Source: Planctomycetia bacterium (GTDB taxonomy: Bacteria > Planctomycetota > Planctomycetia > Pirellulales > UBA1268). From it: a DNA stretch of 6,309 nt. Positions 1-5,661 of this stretch are shown here, in pieces. Within the stretch, counting starts at the first letter, position 1, and the number at the start of each line of letters is the position of its first letter. The notes below the pieces were generated by a model. That model ran no database searches. It was given only the letters and a program-made list of their open reading frames with translations, and was not told where the DNA came from. The position numbers and the translations under genes were made by a program. The DNA is taken from assembly GCA_009919445.1 (NCBI GenBank), contig RGBY01000147.1, positions 1 to 6,309 on the forward strand, in the 5' to 3' direction.

Positions 1-1346
1 ACCTGAGTGTCTATCCGAAGAGCCTTGTCGATTGGCAGGTCAGCTCCCGGTCGGGCAAAGTGGTCTGCCACGAAACGACCGGCCCAGTCTTGATCTGCCA
101 GTCCAGCGGCGACCACCTGCTGATACTCGGCAAAGTCACGGTCGAAGAATCCCTGCCGATAGGTAGCCAGGGCATCAGTTGCCTGAAGCATCGGCGGGTA
201 CCAGTGGTATCCCGCGAAAATCTCATCGGCCCCCTGTCCGCTCTGCACCACCTTCACAAACTTGGCCACCTCTTGCGAAAGCAGGTAAAAGCCCACATTG
301 TCATGGCTGACCATCGGCTCTGACATCTGGCCGATGCATTCTTGTAAGGCCGGCAGCGTGCGGGCAGCATCAATTGACAGTTTGTGATGCGAGGTCGCAA
401 ACCGCTCGGCGACAATGTCAGAGTATTGAAACTCATCCCCGGCCTCGCCACCGACGGCATCGAAGCCGATTGAAAAGGTCTCAATGCCGCTGGCACCTTG
501 TTCTGCAAGCAGGCCAACCACCAGGCTGGAATCGAGCCCTCCAGAGAGCAAGACCCCGACGGGCACATCGGCCACCAGCCGCCGCTTGACCGCCCGCCGC
601 ATGACATCGAGGGTGGCGTCGATCCAATCGTCTGTTGTAAAGCCAGCCTGTTCTGGCCGTCGTCCGAAATGGATGTCCCAGTACTGGTGCTGGTGCCTGG
701 TGCCGTCTGACTCAATCGTGACCACCGTGGCCGGCGGAACCTTTTTGACGCCGTTGAGAATCGTTCGTGGCGGCGGCACGATTGAGTGAAACGACATGTA
801 GAAGTTGAGCGCGACCGGATCGATTGATGTATCAACATCACCAGCCGCCAGCAGGGCCGGCAGGCTCGAAGCAAACCGCAGCCGCTTTGCCGACTCACTA
901 AGGTAGAGTGGTTTGATGCCAAGCCGGTCGCGAGCCAGGATCACTCGGCCGCTGTCACGTTCGTGAATGGCAAAGGCAAACATGCCGTTGAGCCGTTTGA
1001 CGCAATCCGTGCCCCAGGCGTGGTAGGCCTTAAGGATCACCTCGGTGTCACCCGTGCTGAAAAACCGGTAGCCCTTACCTTCCAGTTCCTGCCGCAATTC
1101 AGGGTAGTTATAGATTGCGCCGTTGTAGGCGATTGAGAGCCCCAGTTCGGCGTCGACCATCGGCTGTTGGGCCGCTTCAGACAGGTCAATGATTTTTAGC
1201 CGACGATGGCCCAGGGCCACCTGTCCGCGAGCGACTAGGCCAGAGCCGTCGGGCCCCCGACGCACCATGGTCGCGGCCATGCGATCAACCGCCGCCACGT
1301 CGACAGAGGTGTTGCCAAACTGAATTTCGCCACAGATGCCGCACAT
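1..1346 (-). CDS. asnO: N-acetylglutaminylglutamine amidotransferase (asparagine synthase family), 3' end cut by window edge
   Basis: Glutamine-dependent, ATP-using amidotransferase, expected to amidate N-acetylglutaminylglutamine to NAGGN, a dipeptide osmoprotectant made in the cytoplasm. Seen: the start gives MCGICGEI, with Cys2 as the N-terminal glutaminase nucleophile. Glutaminase residues follow: R49 in GHRRLK, N75-G76 in AYNGAIYN and D100 in STGDTEV. The synthetase half has the PP-loop LLSGGLDSS (266-274) and SGQGADEIFAGYHWYP (369-384). The segments GDEFQYSD (303-310), MSEPMVSHDNVGFYLLS (341-357) and FARPGAD...DKALRIDTQ (430-448) match my memory of the NAGGN subfamily (TIGR03104) better than AsnB proper. 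448 codons are present; the family runs to about 590, so roughly 140 C-terminal residues lie off the left edge. AGGAAGG sits 10 nt before the ATG, fixing the start. In known clusters this gene neighbours ngg (the ligase) and a peptidase, which would be outside this window. Alternative: a generic asparagine synthetase, less likely. Confidence 0.9.
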   Translation of the reverse strand, partial: MCGICGEIQFGNTSVDVAAVDRMAATMVRRGPDGSGLVARGQVALGHRRLKIIDLSEAAQQPMVDAELGLSIAYNGAIYNYPELRQELEGKGYRFFSTGDTEVILKAYHAWGTDCVKRLNGMFAFAIHERDSGRVILARDRLGIKPLYLSESAKRLRFASSLPALLAAGDVDTSIDPVALNFYMSFHSIVPPPRTILNGVKKVPPATVVTIESDGTRHQHQYWDIHFGRRPEQAGFTTDDWIDATLDVMRRAVKRRLVADVPVGVLLSGGLDSSLVVGLLAEQGASGIETFSIGFDAVGGEAGDEFQYSDIVAERFATSHHKLSIDAARTLPALQECIGQMSEPMVSHDNVGFYLLSQEVAKFVKVVQSGQGADEIFAGYHWYPPMLQATDALATYRQGFFDRDFAEYQQVVAAGLADQDWAGRFVADHFARPGADLPIDKALRIDTQ

Positions 1347-1356
1347 GCCGGGCTAT

Positions 1357-1363
1357 CCTTCCT
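1357..1363 (-). promoter_or_regulatory. Ribosome binding site of the amidotransferase gene
   Basis: The minus strand reads AGGAAGG here, 10 nt before the ATG at 1346. This is a strong Shine-Dalgarno match at good spacing. It supports the start that places Cys2 directly after the initiator methionine, as a class II glutaminase requires. Confidence 0.75.
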
Positions 1364-1414
1364 GTTGGGGTAGCCAGCCACGCCACGGCGGCAACAAGAC
1401 AGCGGGGGCAGGAA

Positions 1415-1455
1415 CAATGCCGGTTTGGTCCAGCATTGCCCGACCGAATGTCGGG
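1415..1455 (-). other. Two small inverted repeats in the presumed leader of the amidotransferase gene
   Basis: CAATGC (1415-1420) and GCATTG (1433-1438) form a 6-bp dyad with a 12-nt centre. Directly next to it, CCCGAC (1439-1444) and GTCGGG (1450-1455) form a 6-bp stem with a 5-nt loop. A second GTCGGG at 1462-1467 could pair with the same CCCGAC instead, giving two mutually exclusive hairpins. No T-run follows on either strand, so these do not look like terminators. Whether they act as a folded leader, an operator or nothing is unknown. Confidence 0.3.
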
Positions 1456-1493
1456 ATGTGAGTCGGGGCTCGACTACTTCGCATGCCCTCTCG

Positions 1494-1499
1494 ATTATG
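1494..1499 (-). promoter_or_regulatory. Candidate -10 element for the amidotransferase gene
   Basis: The minus strand reads CATAAT, five of six matches to the sigma-70 consensus, about 148 nt before the amidotransferase start. No convincing -35 lies 16-18 nt upstream; the sequence there is AT-rich (GAAATT). The gene probably needs its own promoter in this gap, because a likely terminator ends the upstream OPT transcript. A weaker alternative is TTGCAA (1549-1554) with CAATTA (1525-1530), spaced 18 nt. Confidence 0.22.
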
Positions 1500-1593
1500 C
1501 CCGCCTGAGGCTCGTGAATTTCTTTAATTGTCGCGATTGCCGCCTGTTTTGCAACCGCTGCGATGTACCGCTCACAAGACGAGGCTGCTCGTG

Positions 1594-1662
1594 TCCGCTC
1601 GCTTCCGCTCGCGGCTTGCATGACTCAGCCTAATAGTCGCGTCTGCTCGCGGCTTGCATGAC
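1594..1662. repeat. GC-rich intergenic direct repeats
   Basis: An 18-bp sequence, GCTCGCGGCTTGCATGAC, occurs exactly twice (1607-1624 and 1645-1662), 38 bp apart. The first copy is preceded by a 10-bp tandem duplication of TCCGCTCGC (1594-1602 and 1604-1612), and a degenerate relative (GCTGCTCGTG) lies just before that. The array sits between the transporter terminator and the amidotransferase promoter region and does not overlap a supported gene. Only two full copies exist and the spacer is short, so it is not a CRISPR. It could be part of a dispersed intergenic repeat family or a protein-binding array; the window alone cannot decide. Confidence 0.7.
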
Positions 1663-1676
1663 GCCCTGCCAGAAAG

Positions 1677-1696
1677 CCCCCGGTGGAAATCGGGGG
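1677..1696 (-). terminator. Probable intrinsic terminator of the OPT transporter gene
   Basis: On the minus strand, CCCCCG, an 8-nt loop and CGGGGG form a perfect 6-bp GC stem, followed by CTTTCT. It lies about 50 nt after the transporter stop codon, where a terminator would be expected. The U-tract is short and interrupted, so termination may be incomplete and some read-through into the amidotransferase gene is possible. Confidence 0.55.
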
Positions 1697-1745
1697 ATCA
1701 GCGCCAGCACCGACTCAGCATCACAAGCCAGTGTCAAAACCAGCG

Positions 1746-3395
1746 TCACGAACCAGCAAATAGAATCGACACAATTGCACTGCCAACTCCGGTCAGGCTC
1801 TCACCGGCAACAAGGCCAGCTGCTACCGGCATGATCAGCCGACGTGCCGATGAGCCACCGGCACGCGTTGCTGCTTCGGCAGCGACCGCGCCGAGAAACA
1901 GCGAGAGGCTGTTCCAGGCGGGTATCACAAACGCCAGACCAATACTCACGGGGCTGGGCACTGCCGCAGCCAGCCGCTGGGGCAAAACCTGCTGCAAAGT
2001 CGCCAGCACACCACCGGCTAACCCGCCGAATACTGAGGCAACCACTGCCCCCTGCGGTGCCGCCTCGAGCCCATCACGAAACAACTCCGCCACCGCCATC
2101 CAGGTAGCCACCGCCGGAGCAGGCCATTCTGGCGTCAGCAGCATCTCAGCCGGGTTCGGCACCAGCACGAGATAGGCAGCACTACCAGCCAATGATCCGA
2201 CCACCACGCCCAGGCATTGGGCCAACGCCTGGGCTCGTAATGACGCCCCGAGCAGTTGGCCTGTTTTGAGATCATGCAATAGGTCAGAACACTGGCCAGC
2301 CGCTCCTCCGGTCACATTCGCTGTCATCAGGTTTTGCGTGACACTCGCCGGGTGAATCAGCCCGAAAGTCAGCTGGGTTACTTTCCCCAAGGCTCCAATC
2401 GGTGGAATGCCGGTCTCACCCGACACACGGGCCGCCACAACCGCCAAGGCGAAGGTCAGCACGACTGCCAGCACACCCATGGCTGGTGCAATGCCAAAGA
2501 ACTGCACCTGAGCAACGGTGGCTGCTAGGGTGATCACCACAAACCCAACGATGAGCCACCGCATTGGCACATCGGGGCCTACGTCTTGGCCAACGGAATC
2601 GTTCCCGACTGCACGCCTAGAATCATGATTGGCCGCCGCGCCCGCCGGCCGAACCAACGATCGCACAAACCCCGGCAGTGAAAATCCAAACGAAACCAAG
2701 GCCGCCGTCACCATCAGCGAGACCCCTGGCCACAACAGAAACTCAACGGCTTCACCAAAGACCGCTCCTGCCGTCGGCTCCGGTATCGGCAGCCGGGCAG
2801 TGGCAAAGAGCCATGGTGCCAAGACTCCCCAGGCCAGCCCGGCTCCTAGCAGCATCGACAGGCCAACCCGCAGGCCACAGATGGCGCCGAAGCCAACCAT
2901 CAACAGGGACGGATCAAGCACGAACCCCAGACTCCGCGAGGTCAGCGTTGGCAGGCCAAGCCAGCTAAGACGAATAGCCCGCCGCAGCGCCACGCCAACC
3001 AGCACACCAATCAGGCTCACGGTGAGCAGCCAGACAGAAAGCGCGGGCCAACTCAGCGTTCTTCCGGTCAGAATGGCAAGTGCCGGAATCGGGGCGACCA
3101 GGCCTGCTGAAATAATTGACGCCGCGCTCGAGGCTGCAGTCTGGTTGATGTTGTTCTCAAGCAGTCCCCAGGCTGGCACCCGCGTGCCTCCTAACCGTCG
3201 AGCCAGCCCCCAAAACCCGCAGCTGAGCAAGGCTGCAGCAATCGACATATTGAACGACCAGCCGATCTTGAGCCCCGAATAGACGTTGCAGGGAACGAGC
3301 ACCGCTCCGAGTACGGCACCAGTACAGACTGCCCGCAGGGTAAACTGGCGGCAATCACCAGCCTGACCAACGGCTTGAGGCATTCCAGGGTCCAT
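1746..3395 (-). CDS. OPT-family oligopeptide transporter, compact form
   Basis: Integral inner-membrane protein of 549 residues, with about a dozen hydrophobic segments. OPT/YSL transporters (PF03169) are proton-coupled importers of short peptides or peptide-like metal chelates; the substrate here cannot be read from sequence. Family hallmarks: NVYSGLKIGWSFNMSI (37-52), ENNINQTAASSAASIISAG (80-98), GLRVGLSMLLGAGLAWG (174-190), GETGIPPIGALGKVTQLTFG (326-345) and DLLHDLKTGQLLGAS (371-385). A hydrophilic loop lies around 248-277. The usual PFPxGxAxAE motif and its following helix, expected after the RR at 138-139, are not seen; the sequence goes almost directly to DPSLL (161-165). Start: the frame opens at a GTG at 3404, but the ATG at 3395 has AGGGTGAGGGG just upstream (though very close) and is preferred. 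It diverges from the sensor kinase operon, and a terminator follows its stop. Confidence 0.88.
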   Translation of the reverse strand: MDPGMPQAVGQAGDCRQFTLRAVCTGAVLGAVLVPCNVYSGLKIGWSFNMSIAAALLSCGFWGLARRLGGTRVPAWGLLENNINQTAASSAASIISAGLVAPIPALAILTGRTLSWPALSVWLLTVSLIGVLVGVALRRAIRLSWLGLPTLTSRSLGFVLDPSLLMVGFGAICGLRVGLSMLLGAGLAWGVLAPWLFATARLPIPEPTAGAVFGEAVEFLLWPGVSLMVTAALVSFGFSLPGFVRSLVRPAGAAANHDSRRAVGNDSVGQDVGPDVPMRWLIVGFVVITLAATVAQVQFFGIAPAMGVLAVVLTFALAVVAARVSGETGIPPIGALGKVTQLTFGLIHPASVTQNLMTANVTGGAAGQCSDLLHDLKTGQLLGASLRAQALAQCLGVVVGSLAGSAAYLVLVPNPAEMLLTPEWPAPAVATWMAVAELFRDGLEAAPQGAVVASVFGGLAGGVLATLQQVLPQRLAAAVPSPVSIGLAFVIPAWNSLSLFLGAVAAEAATRAGGSSARRLIMPVAAGLVAGESLTGVGSAIVSILFAGS

Positions 3396-3407
3396 GCCCC
3401 TCACCCT

Positions 3408-3432
3408 AGCAGATTTTCCCCAGCAGATTTTC
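3408..3432. repeat. 11-bp tandem direct repeat just upstream of the transporter start
   Basis: AGCAGATTTTC occurs at 3408-3418 and, with a 14-bp period, again at 3422-3432. Read toward the transporter it is GAAAATCTGCT twice, ending a few bases before the GTG/ATG start codons. It could be an operator overlapping the 5' untranslated region, or a simple local duplication. Confidence 0.5.
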
Positions 3433-3444
3433 AGGGTGGCTGGC

Positions 3445-3467
3445 TTCAGCAGGCCTTTTCGGCTGAA
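3445..3467. promoter_or_regulatory. Dyad-symmetric site in the divergent intergenic region
   Basis: TTCAGC (3445-3450) and GCTGAA (3462-3467) form a perfect 6-bp inverted repeat with an 11-bp centre. The half-sites are about 17 bp apart centre to centre, compatible with a dimeric DNA-binding protein. It lies between the divergent transporter and kinase genes, so it could serve either promoter. A function is inferred from symmetry and position only. Confidence 0.3.
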
Positions 3468-3515
3468 CTCGACTCATCCAGAAAAAAGGTTCTTCCACTT
3501 GCCCGGCGGACTGCT

Positions 3516-3562
3516 ACGACCGAGACTCGACCGTCGTGGGAACGGTTTTGCCGGTCGGTCGT
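3516..3562. promoter_or_regulatory. Cluster of GACCG half-sites upstream of the kinase operon
   Basis: GACCG occurs at 3518-3522 and 3529-3533, 11 bp (one helical turn) apart. Its complement CGGTC occurs at 3552-3556 and 3556-3560. The outermost copies extend to an 8-bp inverted repeat, ACGACCGA (3516-3523) with TCGGTCGT (3555-3562). The arrangement of two direct plus two inverted half-sites resembles a regulator-binding array 57-100 bp before the kinase start. No clear -35/-10 pair was found here. Confidence 0.3.
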
Positions 3563-3603
3563 TAAAAAGAAATCCCTCACTGCCACGCCCATAGGTTTCA
3601 GCC

Positions 3604-3608
3604 GAAGG
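3604..3608 (+). promoter_or_regulatory. Ribosome binding site of the sensor kinase gene
   Basis: GAAGG lies 10 nt before the ATG at 3619. This supports the start that gives an intact signal peptide. Confidence 0.55.
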
Positions 3609-3618
3609 CACCTGCGTC

Positions 3619-5640
3619 ATGTTGCGACTCCACTGCCAGCTCATCATCTGCCTGAGCACCATCGCATGCGTCGTCATCGGCAGCGTGAGCCGAGCAGAGC
3701 CCGTTGCTGAAGGCAATCAGCCCCTTCCCTGGACCGCCTCTGCTCTCGAAAGGCGGCTCGACGACATTGACCGTGAACTTGGTGGCCTGGCCTATCCACG
3801 GCTGGTGGGGGGTCTTGGTCCGATTGGTTACCGATCGGCTGACCGTGATGCTGCTGATCATCAGGAGTGGCTTGAGGTTAATCTGCAGGGTGCGTTTCTC
3901 ATTGATCAGGTAACCCTTGTTCCTACGTTGACACACACAGCAGACTCTCGCCTGGCGAGTGATGGCTTTCCGAAGGCATTCCGCGTACTTGCGATAGACG
4001 ACTCATCAGAAACAGTCAAAGTCACTGAGCTGGCGGCTTTCTCCTCAGACTCTGAACTGTCGTCCCGACCTGCTCCAGTCATCATTTCTTTCCCGCCGGT
4101 GCAAGCCACGCTGGTTCGCGTGGTGGCGAAAGAGCTCTCCCGTCGCGTCTGGGACAACCGCTACGACTTCGCACTCTCAGAACTGCTGGTCTTCTGCGGA
4201 AAGGACAACATCGCCCTCGGCAAACCTGTCGCCTGCTCGTCAGAGAACTCACGGGTCGAGAGTGGCCGTAACCCGAAGTTTGTGGTTGACGGCTTTCTCC
4301 CCTATCTCATTGACGCCCAGACGGGGTCAAGGAGCAAAGCGTTTTTTACCGCGCTCCGCGACGACGACCCTTGCTCGATCACGATTGACCTGGAAGAGCC
4401 TCGTTCAATTGATTGCATCCGACTTCATGCTGCTGACGTGAGCGACAATGTGCCGCAGACGCACGCCAATGACTTTGGGATTCCTCGCCAACTGCAGATT
4501 GACGGTTCCCTGATTGGTGACTTTTCCGACGCCATGCCACTGGCGACTCATCGTGCTGGCACAACACTCCGCAGAGGCCCCACCCTTAACCTGCGGTGCC
4601 CACCAACAGTCTGCCAATTCGTAAGGCTCACCTGCCTGTCACCCCATCGTTCGACGATGTCGGCGAAAACCTTTCTTGGCTTTGCTGAAATCGAATGCCT
4701 ATCCAAGGGCCGGAACCACGCCCTTGAAAAGCCTGTCACTACCAGTCTTGACCCAGCCACATTCTCACGCCCAAACAGCCTTTCCGCCATCACCGATGGC
4801 AACAACTACTATGGGGAAATCCTGCCGACCCGCACCTGGCTTGAGCAACTCGCCCGGCGGTACGATCTGGAACAGGCTCGTCCGGTGCTGGCGAACATGC
4901 TCACTGAAACCTACCAGCGACAAGACCTATTAGTGCAGCGACTTATTCTGGGCACGCTCTTGCTGGCGGCGGTCATTGTGGCGTTGGTCTTCTATGACCG
5001 CTATTCCCGGCAGCGGGCGATCTATCGCACCAAAGAACAGATTGCTGCTGATCTCCACGATGAACTTGGTGCCAACCTGCATGCAATCGCCCTCTGTGGC
5101 GACATGGCTCAGGCAAATATCAGAGAGCCTGACAAACTGACCGGTTTGCTTGAGCGCATTGGCACCCTTGCCAAGCGGAGTGCTCAATCTGCCAAGTCGT
5201 GCGTCAATCTCTTGGAAGCTCGCAATCTTTACGACGGCCTTGTGCCTGACCTCAAACGGGCCAGTGGCCGCCTCCTTGCCGATCTCGAACATGACTTTGC
5301 GGTTTCAGGGGAATCGCGGCTCGAGCAGCTTTCACCTCAGACGCAGGTCGGCATTGCGCTCTTCTATAAAGAGTGCCTCACGAATGTGATCAGACACTCT
5401 CTGGCCACTCATGTGACTACAAACCTGACTGTGGGGCCGCACGACCTGGTCCTCACGGTGACCGACAACGGCCGGGGAATCGATGCCACTGCTGCCAGTT
5501 CAGCCGGTGACCCGACCCCACCCTCCTTGGTGCGGCGGGCCCGCCTTCTTGGTGGAACGGCCCTCGCCTACTCGCCTCCCGAGGGCGGCACGGTCACAAC
5601 CCTCCGCCGGTCACTTGCTGACCGCTGGTTTCAACGCTGA
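3619..5640 (+). CDS. Discoidin-domain sensor histidine kinase (HisKA_3/NarX-DesK type)
   Basis: Membrane-bound sensor kinase of 673 residues. Seen: a signal peptide (1-27, hydrophobic core 8-20, likely cleavage near SRA-EP). Two beta-rich discoidin/F5-8C-like modules follow. Module 1 (about 45-193) has EWLEVNLQGAFLIDQVTLVP and ends FALSELLVFCG. Module 2 (about 196-361) opens NIALGKPVACSSENS and ends FLGFAEIECLS. A third module starts (364-400, NHALEKPVTTS...AITDG) but breaks off into an amphipathic stretch before one transmembrane helix (438-459). With almost no linker comes the H-box AADLHDELG, phospho-acceptor His480. The ATPase domain has the N-box KECLTNVIRH (584-593, Asn589), the G1 box TDNGRGID (615-622) and a Gly-rich end GGTALAYSPPEGGT (645-658). 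All key residues are present, so it should be active. Discoidin folds usually bind sugars or other extracellular ligands; the ligand here is unknown. It is followed after 21 nt by its probable response regulator. Confidence 0.92.
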   Translation: MLRLHCQLIICLSTIACVVIGSVSRAEPVAEGNQPLPWTASALERRLDDIDRELGGLAYPRLVGGLGPIGYRSADRDAADHQEWLEVNLQGAFLIDQVTLVPTLTHTADSRLASDGFPKAFRVLAIDDSSETVKVTELAAFSSDSELSSRPAPVIISFPPVQATLVRVVAKELSRRVWDNRYDFALSELLVFCGKDNIALGKPVACSSENSRVESGRNPKFVVDGFLPYLIDAQTGSRSKAFFTALRDDDPCSITIDLEEPRSIDCIRLHAADVSDNVPQTHANDFGIPRQLQIDGSLIGDFSDAMPLATHRAGTTLRRGPTLNLRCPPTVCQFVRLTCLSPHRSTMSAKTFLGFAEIECLSKGRNHALEKPVTTSLDPATFSRPNSLSAITDGNNYYGEILPTRTWLEQLARRYDLEQARPVLANMLTETYQRQDLLVQRLILGTLLLAAVIVALVFYDRYSRQRAIYRTKEQIAADLHDELGANLHAIALCGDMAQANIREPDKLTGLLERIGTLAKRSAQSAKSCVNLLEARNLYDGLVPDLKRASGRLLADLEHDFAVSGESRLEQLSPQTQVGIALFYKECLTNVIRHSLATHVTTNLTVGPHDLVLTVTDNGRGIDATAASSAGDPTPPSLVRRARLLGGTALAYSPPEGGTVTTLRRSLADRWFQR

Positions 5641-5661
5641 TGACAAGGCACTGCTGAACCG

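Larger units (their letters stand above)
1347..1745. other. Intergenic region between amidotransferase and OPT transporter
   Basis: About 400 bp with no supported gene. From right to left it holds the probable transporter terminator, the direct-repeat array, a candidate -10, two inverted repeats and the amidotransferase ribosome binding site. Open frames crossing it on both strands lack family features and good start sites. I see no tRNA or known riboswitch fold. Confidence 0.6.
3396..3618. other. Divergent intergenic region between OPT transporter and kinase operon
   Basis: About 220 bp that must hold the promoters of both the minus-strand transporter and the plus-strand kinase operon. It contains a tandem direct repeat, a dyad and a cluster of GACCG half-sites, listed separately. 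I found no strong sigma-70 promoter on either strand, which is compatible with activator-dependent or alternative-sigma transcription. Frames crossing it lack family features. Confidence 0.6.

Noticed and set aside
254..922. Long minus-strand open frame of 222 codons
   Set aside because: It lies entirely inside the amidotransferase gene in another frame. Its translation is Ser/Arg-rich with no family motifs.
1439..1455. Hairpin as an intrinsic terminator
   Set aside because: A clean 6-bp stem, but no T-run after it on either strand, and it sits in the presumed leader of a gene.
1235..1621. Minus-strand open frame of 128 codons covering the amidotransferase start and the intergenic gap
   Set aside because: It overlaps the well-supported amidotransferase start and ribosome site, runs through the direct repeats, and shows no recognisable motif.
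1436..1633. Small plus-strand frame of 65 codons with several cysteines, possible zinc-binding peptide
   Set aside because: No ribosome binding site or ordered CxxC pairs, and it ends inside the repeat block. Chance is the simplest explanation.
1594..1662. Possible CRISPR array
   Set aside because: Only two full 18-bp copies, a 20-bp spacer, an internal tandem core, and no cas genes nearby.
1654..2175. Plus-strand open frame of 173 codons
   Set aside because: Antisense to the end of the OPT gene. Its Ala/Thr/Pro/Ser-rich composition is typical of a shadow of a GC-rich membrane-protein gene.
2629..3282. Plus-strand open frame of 217 codons
   Set aside because: Antisense to the OPT transporter, low-complexity composition, no domain, while the opposite strand has clear OPT motifs.
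3396..3404. GTG at 3404 as the transporter start
   Set aside because: AGG lies directly against the GTG and the only other purine-rich match is distant. The ATG at 3395 has a better, if close, AGGGTGAGGGG upstream. Not excluded.
3634..3672. Lipoprotein signal in the kinase leader (cysteine at residue 17)
   Set aside because: The residues before the cysteine do not fit a lipobox well and the hydrophobic core continues past it. An ordinary signal peptide ending near Ala27 fits better.
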